Below are positions 1-8,415 of a stretch of DNA of 64,000 nt, one piece after another; position 1 is the stretch's first letter, and each line of letters opens with the position of its first letter. The notes beneath the pieces are model-generated. The model was not told the DNA's origin and did no database searches. It was given only the letters and a program-made list of their open reading frames with translations. The position numbers and the translations under genes are program-made. Source of the DNA: Bacteroidales bacterium (GTDB lineage: Bacteria > Bacteroidota > Bacteroidia > Bacteroidales > Muribaculaceae); NCBI GenBank assembly GCA_004552485.1, contig SFOH01000008.1, positions 1 to 64,000 of the forward strand, written 5' to 3'.

Positions 1-33
1 AACATAATAACAACATCATAACCCCACGAAAAC

Positions 34-408
34 ATGAAGAACGTAATCGCCACAACCGAGGCTCCCGGAGCCATCGGCCCCTACAGCCAGGCCATCGACG
101 CCGGCGCCTTTGTCTACACCTCCGGACAGCTGCCCATCAACCCCGCCGACGGCACCATGCCCGCCGACATCACCGCCCAGACACGCCAGTCGCTCGCCAA
201 CGTTCAGGCCATCCTCCGCCAGGCCGGTCTCACAATGGACAACGTCATCAAAACCAACGTCTACCTCGCCGACATGGCCGACTTCGGTGCCATGAACAGC
301 GTCTACCAGGAGTTCTTCTCGGCACCCTATCCCGCACGCTCCGCCGTGGCCGTGCGCACCCTCCCCAAGAACGCCCTCGTCGAAATCGAGATCATCGCCG
401 CCCGCTAA
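34..408 (+). CDS. ridA: RidA family enamine/imine deaminase
   Basis: A 124-residue protein of the RidA/YjgF/UK114 family, which hydrolyses reactive 2-aminoacrylate and other enamine/imine intermediates released by PLP enzymes in the cytosol. It shows the family features in order: an N-terminal APGAIGPYSQA segment, the SGQLP turn near residue 31, the NVxxIL helix, and the YPARSAVAV stretch near residue 100, whose arginine binds the substrate carboxylate, followed by the acidic EIEIIA end. The length is normal for the family. The ATG at 34 matches the usual start. It stands alone and is followed at once by a strong terminator. Its upstream promoter lies outside the window. Confidence 0.95.
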   Translation: MKNVIATTEAPGAIGPYSQAIDAGAFVYTSGQLPINPADGTMPADITAQTRQSLANVQAILRQAGLTMDNVIKTNVYLADMADFGAMNSVYQEFFSAPYPARSAVAVRTLPKNALVEIEIIAAR

Positions 409-436
409 CTCCCCGCTCTCCCCTCCGGCCACATAC

Positions 437-479
437 AAATCGGGCTACGCCGCCTTTCTCCTGCGGTGTAGCCCGATTT
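437..479 (+). terminator. Intrinsic terminator after ridA
   Basis: A 17-bp stem (437-453 with 463-479, one G-U pair) with a nine-base pyrimidine-rich loop is followed by TATTG. The 5' arm starts with A-residues, so the hairpin may act in both directions. Confidence 0.85.
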
Positions 480-491
480 TATTGCCTATTT

Positions 492-610
492 TTGCTGTCC
501 GATAAAAGACGGCCGGAGGAATGCCCGCAGAGCGGGCGATTAGGGTAGCCTGCACCCGCGCCTACACTCATGGACGGCTCTGCCGTCCTCGCTCCGCCCT
601 TTTATTAGCC
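492..610 (-). repeat. Degenerate copy of the dispersed structured repeat (end motif plus tail)
   Basis: Read on the minus strand, this stretch holds GCAGGCTACCCTAATCGCCC, a CGCCCGC/GCGGGC hairpin (523-537), then CTTTTATCGGACAGCAA (complement at 492-508). The same order occurs at 63505-63682, where the last motif forms the boundary of a composite element. The central hairpin found in the other copies is missing or eroded here. The remaining bases up to 665 hold no recognisable gene. Confidence 0.6.
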
Positions 611-665
611 AGCGATAATTGTCTATCGTTCAATGCTCTATGCAATCTGTTCCGGGTCACATATC

Positions 666-2244
666 CTATTGAACTTTTACGTTATTCTTGTAAATTTGGA
701 ACCAAGAGCCATTCTGTTTTACGCTTGCCTTGCCATTTTCAAAGTCTCCGGCGTTATCATATTCAAACGGAATAACAATCTCGCCTTCCTTGTCAATATA
801 GCCCCATGTAGCATAAGCATAGGAATTATATTTGACTGCGCAAACTCCATCGTGGAAGGAGCTAACTTTGTAGAACTCAGCAGGAATTTTTAGATTTCCG
901 CTTTTGTCAATAAAACCCCATAACTCTTTACCACCATCATAAACTGCCGCTAAACCCTCGCTAAAATCCTTTGCTCCGCTCCATGGCCCTGACAGTCGAG
1001 CACCAGTTTTATCTATAAATATCCAACGATTCTCTTTTACGATAGCGTATCCCTCGTGAAAATCTCTCGCATCAGAATATATGGGTTCGATTACGACTTT
1101 GCCGGTCTTGTCGATAAAGCCGTATTTCTGACGGTCTCTTATCCTTGCCAGGCCTTCGGAGAAGCCCCAGGTCTCGTAGAGAGTTGCGGGAATGACTACT
1201 TCGTCGTTGTATTTGTAGCCGTAGAAGCCGGTGGTTTTGTCCTGGAAAACTTTGTATTGACTGGTGAGGGCGACGTCGTCCAAGGGGGCGGCGCCGGTGG
1301 CGGAGTCGGAGGAGCCGCTTTTGAGGAGGGTGCCGCTGAGGGTGGCAGGGGTGGACTCGGAGACCGTGGCGGTGAGGGTGACGGGCGTATAGCCGGGAGC
1401 GGAGATGGTGACGGAGTGGTCGCCCACGGACAGATTCTCCACGATGTTGGGCGTCGTGCCGTAGTCCTTGCCGTCGATAGTGATGGCTGCGTCAAAGGGC
1501 TTGTAGTTGATGTTGAGATAGCCGCTGATGACGCCAAGAGCCGGGATGGCCACGGCCGCTCCAGCTGCCCGAGCCGCGGCGTGTGTCGTTGACGAATATC
1601 TCCGTCTTGGGGGAGGCGGCGGTGATGGTGAGAGTGGGCATGGTCGAGACGAGTTCGACGGTGCGAGTCTCCTTCTTTCCGGCCATGATAATGTTATCCT
1701 GCTGCGAAGCATAGCCGACCGACTCGACGCGGTAGGTGTGGGGGCCGTCGGGCAGAGCCACAGCCACCATGCCGTCCTCGACGGGCTTCTCCGTGCCGTC
1801 CACAAAGACGTGGGCATTCGCGGGCGTCACCTTCAGCAGGAAGTAATTCTCCTTGGGGCGCGACGAAGCCGCGGCGGCCGACTGCGGCGCGGTGAGTGTC
1901 AGCACGTATGTCACGCCGCCGGTCAGTGGCTCCGGGAACTTGTACATGAGGGGCGTGAACGAGCGCGACAGCACCTTCAGCTGCTTGGTGCCGTCAGTCA
2001 TATACACCCAGTATTCGCCGCTCTGTTCTTTCACGTCGCCCATGACATTGCCCTGGAACGTGACGTCCTGAGCGATAACCTGCACCTTGACGAGGGCGCA
2101 CTTGCGGCCGTTGAGATCGTCGCGCGAATACTTCTGCGCGCTCAGGTCGTTGGTGGCGCCGAAGCTTTCGACCACGGCTTTCTGGGCTTGGGCGGACAGC
2201 GCCGCCATTAAACTCGCGAGAATGATTACGAAAAGATTTCTCAT
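666..2244 (-). pseudogene. Exported PEGA-domain / WG-repeat protein, frameshifted
   Basis: The first reading frame (2244 down to 1492) has a signal peptide ending in SAQAQ, a Bacteroidales N-terminal domain, one full PEGA domain (about residues 130-180) and the first half of a second, ending NDTRRGSGSWSG. The second frame (open until 666) resumes with IPALGVISGYLNINYKPF, a further PEGA domain, and about four or five WG repeats (YGFIDKTGKVVI, LWGFIDKSGNLKI, WGYIDKEGEIVI). The switch falls near 1560. The second half of the middle PEGA domain, roughly 35-40 residues, is absent, so this looks like an internal deletion that also shifted the frame. PEGA and WG modules are surface or envelope repeat domains; no enzyme activity can be assigned. 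Confidence 0.8.
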
Positions 2245-2325
2245 AACGGATAAAGATGGGTTAGGGCCGAACCGACACGCCGCGCACTCAGGCGCTAACA
2301 GTCAGCCGGTTGCGTTTTCTTTGTG

Positions 2326-2357
2326 CAAATATACGCACTTCTTCTCTTTTATGCAAA
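2326..2357 (-). promoter_or_regulatory. Promoter of the PEGA/WG gene
   Basis: On the minus strand a TTTG box (2354-2357), 20 bp of spacer and TATATTTG (2326-2333) form a perfect Bacteroidetes promoter about 80 bases before the start codon. A pair of 21-bp direct repeats begins nine bases upstream of the TTTG box. Confidence 0.8.
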
Positions 2358-2366
2358 CATTCCGCC

Positions 2367-2403
2367 GCTTTCTGTACGAACCCCCGCGCTTTTTGGACGA
2401 ACC
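2367..2403 (-). promoter_or_regulatory. Two 21-bp-period direct repeats upstream of the promoter
   Basis: Read on the minus strand, GGTTCGTCCAAAAAGC (2388-2403) and GGTTCGTACAGAAAGC (2367-2382) are repeated with a period of exactly 21 bp. The same pair occurs at 55206-55241 with nearly the same distance to a -7 box (43 versus 44 bp). Two direct repeats on one face of the helix suggest a regulator site, for example LytTR-type; that is inference. Confidence 0.6.
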
Positions 2404-3729
2404 TCAGTAGTTGAGCAACGAAAGCAGGTCGGCGACCACGAACGTAGAGCCGCCCACAAAGATAGCCGACGAGGCCACCGACTCCGCCTCACACGCGCGT
2501 ATTGCGGCGGCATAACCCTCGGCCACAGTGTCATGCACCGTGCCGTGCAGCCCGTGTTCGGCGCCCTTGGCGGCAATGTCGGCGGCTCGGGCGGCACGCA
2601 GTGTCGAAGGCTGCACAAAGTGGTAGACGGCATTGCGCGGCATGAAAGCCATCGATGCCGACACATCCTTGTCGCTGACGAAGCCCAGGACAATGTGCAG
2701 GCGTGCATTGCCCTCGCCGGCGCCACAGATGCGGTCGGCGAGCTGCTGCAGACGCGGCCCCAGATATTGCCATGCGCCGGGATTGTGGCCCGTGTCGCAG
2801 ACTGTGAGCGGCGCCGAGTCCACCGTCATCCACCGCCCCATGAGCCCCGTCAGCTCCGTGACATACTCAAAACCCTGCGCAAGCGCGTCCTGCGGAATGT
2901 GCGCCTCGGGCTCGAGGGCGCGGAGGATGGCCAGCGCCGTGTTGGCGTTGCGCTCCTGGAGGGCGCCGCTGAGCTCGCCGTTGAAGCGCATGCCCGTGCC
3001 CGCGAGCGTGTAGCAGTTGTGGTCGGCGAAGAATTCCGTGGCGGCAATCCCGGGACGCTCGTCGGCAAAAGTGAGCGGCGCGCCCACGCTCTCGGCTATG
3101 CGTCGGAACACCGGCGCCGTCTCCGGGTCGCGCTCGCCGACAATGGCCGGCACGCCCGCCTTGAAGATGCCCGCTTTCTCGGCGGCGATGGCCCCCTTTG
3201 TGTTGCCCAGTATGGCTGTGTGGTCGAGGGAGACATTCGTGACGGCCGTGACCACTGGGTCGATGATGTTCGTCGAGTCGAGACGTCCTCCCAGGCCAAC
3301 TTCAATCACGGCATAGTCGACCTTGTTGCGGGCGAACCACTCGAAGGCCATGACAGTGGCCAGCTCGAAAAACGACGGGTCGCAGTCGAGGCTCATCGCC
3401 CGAAAACGCTCCACAAAGTCGATGACGGCCTCATGCGGAATGGGCCGCCCGTTCACGCGGATGCGCTCGTTGAAGTCGAGCAGGTGCGGCGACGTGTAGA
3501 GTCCCACGTTGTACCCCGCGGCACGCACCACCGCCGCCACCGTGTGCGCCGTCGAGCCCTTGCCGTTCGTGCCGCCGATGTGAATGCAGCGCAGGCCGCG
3601 ATGCGGGTCGCCGAAGGCGCGGCTGAGAGTGCGCGTCGTCTCCAGCCCCGGCTTGTAGGCCGCCTGACCGATGCGGTGGAACGCCGCCAGGCGCGTGAAC
3701 AGAAAGTCGGTTGTCTCTTTGTATGTCAT
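2404..3729 (-). CDS. folC: Bifunctional folylpolyglutamate / dihydrofolate synthase
   Basis: A 441-residue Mur-ligase-fold enzyme that adds glutamate to dihydropteroate and to reduced folates with ATP in the cytosol. Visible motifs are the ATP loop GGTNGKGSTAH (about residues 51-61), YTSPHLLDFNERIRVNG (about 79-95), VIEVGLGGRLDSTN with the family's metal-binding region, and DGAH-like DTGHNPGAW in the C-terminal ligase domain. Length is normal. It is the last gene of a leftward run with pcrA and two chromate-transporter genes, 12 bases after its neighbour, so it is probably co-transcribed. Confidence 0.94.
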   Translation of the reverse strand: MTYKETTDFLFTRLAAFHRIGQAAYKPGLETTRTLSRAFGDPHRGLRCIHIGGTNGKGSTAHTVAAVVRAAGYNVGLYTSPHLLDFNERIRVNGRPIPHEAVIDFVERFRAMSLDCDPSFFELATVMAFEWFARNKVDYAVIEVGLGGRLDSTNIIDPVVTAVTNVSLDHTAILGNTKGAIAAEKAGIFKAGVPAIVGERDPETAPVFRRIAESVGAPLTFADERPGIAATEFFADHNCYTLAGTGMRFNGELSGALQERNANTALAILRALEPEAHIPQDALAQGFEYVTELTGLMGRWMTVDSAPLTVCDTGHNPGAWQYLGPRLQQLADRICGAGEGNARLHIVLGFVSDKDVSASMAFMPRNAVYHFVQPSTLRAARAADIAAKGAEHGLHGTVHDTVAEGYAAAIRACEAESVASSAIFVGGSTFVVADLLSLLNY

Positions 3730-3741
3730 TGCAATTCGTGC

Positions 3742-4308
3742 TTAATAGAAGATGATTAACCCGGCCACGGCCGCCAGGCAGATAACCAGTATGGGATGCC
3801 ATTTGGCGAAAAACACGCCGCAGAATGCTGCCACGCAGATGCCCACGGAGAAGCACACCGAGCGCGTGTCCGTGCCGAAGTTGGCGCCGTTCATCAGCAG
3901 CATCGCCGCCGACGCAATCAGCCCCACCACCACCGGCCGCAGCCCGGCGAACATCCCCTTGAGATAGACGGTGTCGCGGTGACGGTGGATTAAGTGCGAC
4001 GTGTACGTCACCAGCACCGCCGAGGGGAGCACCACCACCAGCGTGCACAGCACCGAGCCGAAGATGCCCCAGTACCAGCCCGCGAAGCCGTTGGCCTGCG
4101 GGGCCACATAGCCGATGTACGTGGCCGAGTTGATGCCGATGGGCCCGGGCGTCATCTGCGAGATGGCCACGATGTCCGTGAACATCTTCTCCGTGATCCA
4201 CCCCTGCCCCACAATCAGATTCTCGATGAGCGCCAGCATGGCGTAGCCGCCGCCGAAGCCGAAGAGGCCGATGAGCAGATAGTTCCATATGAGCCTTAGG
4301 AAAATCAT
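3742..4308 (-). CDS. Chromate transporter subunit (CHR family, short form), second of a pair
   Basis: A 188-residue single-domain CHR membrane protein. The conserved FGGGYAMLALIE motif lies near residue 15 and the SQMTPGPIGINSATYIGY motif near residues 47-64, followed by several hydrophobic segments. Short CHR proteins work as heteropairs and are annotated as chromate/sulfate exporters, but the true substrate in gut Bacteroidales is not established. The ATG at 4308 overlaps the stop of the partner gene as ATGA, which indicates translational coupling. A longer upstream reading frame exists, but its N-terminus is only the partner gene read out of frame. Confidence 0.9.
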   Translation of the reverse strand: MIFLRLIWNYLLIGLFGFGGGYAMLALIENLIVGQGWITEKMFTDIVAISQMTPGPIGINSATYIGYVAPQANGFAGWYWGIFGSVLCTLVVVLPSAVLVTYTSHLIHRHRDTVYLKGMFAGLRPVVVGLIASAAMLLMNGANFGTDTRSVCFSVGICVAAFCGVFFAKWHPILVICLAAVAGLIIFY

Positions 4309-4925
4309 CGTGCGGCCCCCTCCCCGGGCTTGCGGTTCTTCATCGCGCGCGTGTAAACAACGATGCCGCCGACGGCGCCGAGCGCAATCCACAGCACCGG
4401 GCTGGAGACGACGGGTAGCCCCGACCATATCGTCAGCGCCACCACCACCGGAATCCACACCGTCTTCCAATTGAGCTTCGCGGCCTTAGCCGCAGAGATG
4501 ACCGGCGCGACAATCAGCGCCACCACCGCCGGACGGATGCCGCGGAAGATGGCCGACACCACGCGGTTGCCGTTGATGAGATCGGGCGTCAGAAACAGGG
4601 CGATGCAGAGAATAATGACGAACGAGGGCATGATCGTGCCCAGCGCCGCCGCCACACTGCCGCGCTTGCCGCGCAGACTGTCGCCCACGCTCACCGCGAT
4701 GTTCACCGCCAGGATGCCCGGCAGACTCTGAGCCACCGCCAACAGGTCATAGAAGTCCTCGCGGCGCACCCAGTGATACTTCGTCACAATCTCGCGCTCG
4801 ATAATAGAAATCATGGCCCATCCGCCGCCGAAGGTGAACGCGCCTATCTTGAAGAACGTGCCAAACAGCTGCCTCAGCCTTGGCACCGCGGCCGTCTCGT
4901 TTTCCCTAAGAGTCTTATCGTCCAT
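4305..4925 (-). CDS. Chromate transporter subunit (CHR family, short form), first of a pair
   Basis: A 206-residue CHR protein with FTFGGGWAMISIIEREI near residue 31, AVAQSLPGILAVNIAVSVGD in the second conserved loop, and four to six hydrophobic helices. It pairs with the overlapping downstream gene to form a two-subunit transporter. The ATG at 4925 sits three bases after the pcrA stop; a GTG at 4931 that overlaps that stop is the alternative start. CHR proteins of known function move chromate outward; here substrate and direction are inferred from family only. Confidence 0.9.
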   Translation of the reverse strand: MDDKTLRENETAAVPRLRQLFGTFFKIGAFTFGGGWAMISIIEREIVTKYHWVRREDFYDLLAVAQSLPGILAVNIAVSVGDSLRGKRGSVAAALGTIMPSFVIILCIALFLTPDLINGNRVVSAIFRGIRPAVVALIVAPVISAAKAAKLNWKTVWIPVVVALTIWSGLPVVSSPVLWIALGAVGGIVVYTRAMKNRKPGEGAAR

Positions 4926-4927
4926 TG

Positions 4928-7231
4928 TCACACAAATTGAAATTTGGCAAAAGCGAGCAGCAGCGTCTTGATGTCCTTCTCCGAGAACGACACCTTGATG
5001 CGTGCTCCCGCCGGGTTGTCGCCGTCGACTTCCACGATAACGCCGTGGCCGAACTTCGGATGCAGAATCTTCCGCCCCGTTTCCACCTCCGCCGCCGTGT
5101 GAGTGGTGAAGTTGCCCTCGGCCCCGGAAGCCGCTTTCGCGGCGACGCTCGCAGTGCGCCGGCGAATAGGCTCGCCCGACTCGATGGCTGCGAACGGCGA
5201 CGACGAGCGCACCGGCCGCGACTCGCGCGGCATGTCCTCGCGGCTGCCGTCCGAGAAGCTCAGATAGCGCGAGTCGATGTCACGCAGGAACGGCGAGGGC
5301 TGCGAGAACACCGTCATGCCGTTGCGGAAACGCTGCTGCGCATAGGAGAGCATGCAGTAGCGCTTGGCACGCGTGATGGCCACATAGAGCAGACGGCGCT
5401 CCTCCTCGATGGCCGCCGCATCATCCTTGCTCATCAGCGACGGCAGCAAGTCGTCCTCCACGCCCACCACGTAGACATTGCCGAACTCCAGGCCCTTAGC
5501 CGCATGAATCGTCATCAGCGTCACCTTGTCGGCGCTGCCGTCCGCGTCGGGCACCTCCGAGTCCGTCTTCAGCGACAGCTCCGCCATAAAGTCCGTCATC
5601 GTCGCCTGCTCGCCCATGCCCTGCTCGCGGCGCTCTTCCACGAAGGCGACAGCCTCCGCCAGCACCTCGTTCACATTCTCCGCCTTGGCGATATTCTCGG
5701 GCGTGCGGTCCGAGGCGTAGACGGCCAGCATCCCCGTGCGCTGAATAGCCTCGCGGGCCAGCACATCGGCGTCCACGCCCTTCGCCGAAAGAGAGTTGAG
5801 GGCCGTGACAATGTCGGCGAAACGCTGCAGCTTCGCCGCCGTGCCCCGGTTGATGTTCACGTCGAAAAGCCCCGGATTCGAAATAACCGTCCACAGCGGC
5901 ACCTGCCTGCCCATCGCCGCCGCCGTCAGTTTGCGGAGCGTCGTCTCGCCGATGCCGCGTGCCGGAACATTGATCACGCGCCTGACCGCCTCGTCGTCCT
6001 CCGGATTGATGGCCAGGCGGAAGTATGCCACCATGTCCTTCACCTCCTTGCGGGCGTAGAAACTCAGACCCCCGTAGATGCGGTACGGAATGTTGCGCCG
6101 GCGCAGACTCTCCTCTAAGAGGCGGCTCTGGGCGTTCGTGCGGTAGAGCACCGCGAACTCGTCGTAGCTGTCGCCCGTCACGCGCTTGCGGCGCGTGATG
6201 GCCGCGGCCACAAGGGCACTCTCCTCATAGTCCGAATAGCTGCGCACAACCTCCACGCGGCTGCCCTCGCCGTTGCGCGAGAACACCTGCTTCGGAATCT
6301 GATTGCGGTTCTTCTCGATCAGCGTCCCTGCCGCGTTGATGATGTTCTCCGTAGAGCGATAGTTCTGCTCCAATTTGAACATACGCAGCCCCGGGAACGA
6401 GCGCTTCAGCCCTAAGATGTTCGAGATGTTGGCGCCGCGGAACGAGTAGATACTCTGCGCGTCGTCGCCCACCACGCACACCCGCTGCTCCTCGCCCGCC
6501 AGCAGAGCCACAATATTGTGCTGGGCGAAGTTCGTGTCCTGGTACTCGTCCACCAGGATGTAGCGGAACAGCTCGCGGTAGTGGCGCAGCACGTCCGGAT
6601 TGTCGCGCAGAAGCACATTCGTGTTGAACAGCAGATCGTCGAAGTCCATCGCCTGCGCCACGCGGCAACGGCTGACGTATGCCGCGTAGATCTGCCCGAA
6701 CCGGGGACGCCCCGCCGTGCTGTCGCGGTGTGCCGAGTCGTTGTCCGCCACGTACTGCTGCGGCGAGATCAGCGCGTTCTTCAGACGGGAGATGGCCGCG
6801 GCCACCGTCGCCGGCTTGTAGACCTTCTCGTCGAGGTCCATATCGCGGATAATCGACTTGATGAGCGAGCGCGAGTCGGCCGAGTCGTATATCGTGAAGT
6901 TCGGGCGGTAGCCGATGCGGTCGGCGTTCAGACGCAGAATGCGGGCGAAGATAGAGTGGAACGTGCCCATCCACAGCCGCTGCGCCACCCGGGGGCCGCT
7001 CAGCGCCGTCACACGCTCGCGCATCTCGCGCGCCGCCTTGTTCGTGAACGTCAGCGCCATGATGCGGAACGGCTCGTAGCCCCGGGCAAGCAGATGAACA
7101 ATCTTGTAAGTGAGCACACGCGTCTTGCCCGAGCCCGCGCCGGCAATCACCAGCTCGGGCCCGTCGAGGAATAGGACCGCCTCACGCTGCGCCTCGTTGA
7201 GGGCGTCGAGATAGAAAGGAGCCTCGCTCAT
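4928..7231 (-). CDS. pcrA: UvrD/PcrA-type ATP-dependent DNA helicase
   Basis: A 767-residue superfamily 1A 3'-5' helicase for repair and removal of replication or recombination intermediates. Motifs run in order: Walker A AGAGSGKTRVLT, the VDEYQDTN Walker B, QSIYSFRGA, QNYRSTENI, VTLMTIHAAKGLEF and LLYVAITRAKR. The C-terminus carries the PcrA-like module GRKILHPKFGHGVIVEVD that contacts RNA polymerase in relatives. The ATG at 7231 gives the usual MSEAPFYLDALN start; a TTG 12 bases earlier is less likely. It follows the DUF4250 gene by a few bases and precedes the chromate transporter genes. Confidence 0.95.
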   Translation of the reverse strand: MSEAPFYLDALNEAQREAVLFLDGPELVIAGAGSGKTRVLTYKIVHLLARGYEPFRIMALTFTNKAAREMRERVTALSGPRVAQRLWMGTFHSIFARILRLNADRIGYRPNFTIYDSADSRSLIKSIIRDMDLDEKVYKPATVAAAISRLKNALISPQQYVADNDSAHRDSTAGRPRFGQIYAAYVSRCRVAQAMDFDDLLFNTNVLLRDNPDVLRHYRELFRYILVDEYQDTNFAQHNIVALLAGEEQRVCVVGDDAQSIYSFRGANISNILGLKRSFPGLRMFKLEQNYRSTENIINAAGTLIEKNRNQIPKQVFSRNGEGSRVEVVRSYSDYEESALVAAAITRRKRVTGDSYDEFAVLYRTNAQSRLLEESLRRRNIPYRIYGGLSFYARKEVKDMVAYFRLAINPEDDEAVRRVINVPARGIGETTLRKLTAAAMGRQVPLWTVISNPGLFDVNINRGTAAKLQRFADIVTALNSLSAKGVDADVLAREAIQRTGMLAVYASDRTPENIAKAENVNEVLAEAVAFVEERREQGMGEQATMTDFMAELSLKTDSEVPDADGSADKVTLMTIHAAKGLEFGNVYVVGVEDDLLPSLMSKDDAAAIEEERRLLYVAITRAKRYCMLSYAQQRFRNGMTVFSQPSPFLRDIDSRYLSFSDGSREDMPRESRPVRSSSPFAAIESGEPIRRRTASVAAKAASGAEGNFTTHTAAEVETGRKILHPKFGHGVIVEVDGDNPAGARIKVSFSEKDIKTLLLAFAKFQFV

Positions 7232-7236
7232 AACGC

Positions 7237-7425
7237 TCACCAAAAACGGTTCTGCTCGGGATTATACACAAAGCCGGCGTCGGCAAGCTGCTGCTCCAGC
7301 TGACGGCGGTCGATGGAGAGAGCGGCGCAGAGGGCGTCGAGGCCGTCGGGGAATTCGTCGCGCAGCCGGGTGTTAATGAAGCTGAGAAGGATAGCGGGGT
7401 CCTTAGGAAGATCATTCATAGCCAT
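7237..7425 (-). CDS. DUF4250 small protein
   Basis: A 62-residue protein beginning MAMNDLPKDPAILLSF, with LDALCAALSIDR in the middle and NPEQNRFW at the end. The LPKDP...LLSFINTRLRD opening and YNPEQNxF ending are the marks of DUF4250, a short helical family in Bacteroidetes and Firmicutes with no known role. It heads the leftward pcrA operon. A -7-like TACCTTTG lies upstream at 7442-7449 on the minus strand, but no matching -33 box is seen. The start may be the ATG at 7425 or at 7419. Confidence 0.85.
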   Translation of the reverse strand: MAMNDLPKDPAILLSFINTRLRDEFPDGLDALCAALSIDRRQLEQQLADAGFVYNPEQNRFW

Positions 7426-7475
7426 TGAACAATTAGGACTGCAAAGGTACGCAATTTCCGTGAGACGGCCGCGCC

Positions 7476-8189
7476 CTACCCCTCACTTTTTTCGGCGGAA
7501 GAGCGGCCGGCGGAGGCGACGTTGGTGATGTAGACGGTGAGCATGGGGATGAGGATGAGGCCCGCGCCCGCCAGAACGATGCTGAGAGTCTTGCCCAGGT
7601 CGGTGTAGGCGACGATATTCGAGCCCGTCGTGGTCATGCACATCACCGCCCACCACAGCGTCCGCCCGTAGCTGCTGACCCCCGGATTCACCCCGTGCTC
7701 TTCGACGAAGAACATCAGCGAGGCAAAGTAGATGAGGGTGACCAGCAGCACGATGTAGGCGCGGAAGACATTGCCTACGCGGTTTTGCGTGATGAGGCCG
7801 GTGAGCACGGCGAAGACCCCGGCGGCACGCACCATCGGCACGAAGCGCAGTACGAAGATGAGCTGCCCGCTGAGACTGATGCCGAGGGCGGGGAGGATGC
7901 TGAGGTAGGGTATGCACACAATGAGAAAGGGGAGATTGGCCAGCAGTGCCCGCCCGCGTCGTGCCGAGAAGGCGATTTCGGCGAGGATGTCGGCGAGAAA
8001 GACGAGGCATATCCACAGCTGGAGGCGGAGGTAGAGTGGGTCCGAAAGGAAGCTCACGGCATGGAGGGCGTCACGCGACACCATGTAGACGAGCAGGACG
8101 GCGCCTGCAATAGTGGCGATGTGCAGTGCGAGCAGCAGCGCCTGCCGCCAGTCTCTTCTGACTTTGTATTCTTGATTCGTTGCGGGCAT
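7476..8189 (-). CDS. Ion channel, voltage-gated-cation-channel-like fold
   Basis: A 237-residue membrane protein with about six hydrophobic helices. The fourth region (LIFVLRFVPMVRAAGVF) has two arginines, as in a weak S4. The pore loop reads LWWAVMCMTTTGSNIVAY between two long helices. The filter position has TTTGSN rather than the TVGYG of potassium channels, so selectivity is uncertain. The ATG at 8189 was chosen because the upstream extension to a GTG at 8294 is arginine- and proline-rich and gives no membrane segment. It is the only gene between the pcrA operon and mutS2, read leftward. Confidence 0.75.
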   Translation of the reverse strand: MPATNQEYKVRRDWRQALLLALHIATIAGAVLLVYMVSRDALHAVSFLSDPLYLRLQLWICLVFLADILAEIAFSARRGRALLANLPFLIVCIPYLSILPALGISLSGQLIFVLRFVPMVRAAGVFAVLTGLITQNRVGNVFRAYIVLLVTLIYFASLMFFVEEHGVNPGVSSYGRTLWWAVMCMTTTGSNIVAYTDLGKTLSIVLAGAGLILIPMLTVYITNVASAGRSSAEKSEG

Positions 8190-8319
8190 AAGCGATGATA
8201 AGTGCGCGGCGACCGGCACGGCGGTCTGCGCTTTTCTTCTAAAACGCCCTCTCACGCCCGTTGGTTCACGTTCCGGGCCCGCTCCCGTGCTCACGCCGGC
8301 ATTTTTATATGGACACGGT

Positions 8320-8351
8320 TTTTCTGATTTGAAGGATTATGCGTAACTTTG
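8320..8351 (+). promoter_or_regulatory. Promoter of mutS2
   Basis: TTTT (8320-8323, one mismatch to TTTG), 20 bp of spacer, then TAACTTTG (8344-8351). The gene starts 64 bases later. Confidence 0.65.
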
Positions 8352-8415
8352 CAGGGCGGAACGCGGAGCCGCGGCTTCTGCGGGTTCCCGTTCTTTATAA
8401 ATAATAGGCACGAGT

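Noticed and set aside
4289..4474. N-terminal extension of the second chromate transporter to 4470
   Set aside because: The added residues are the partner gene read in another frame; the ATG overlapping the previous stop fits better.
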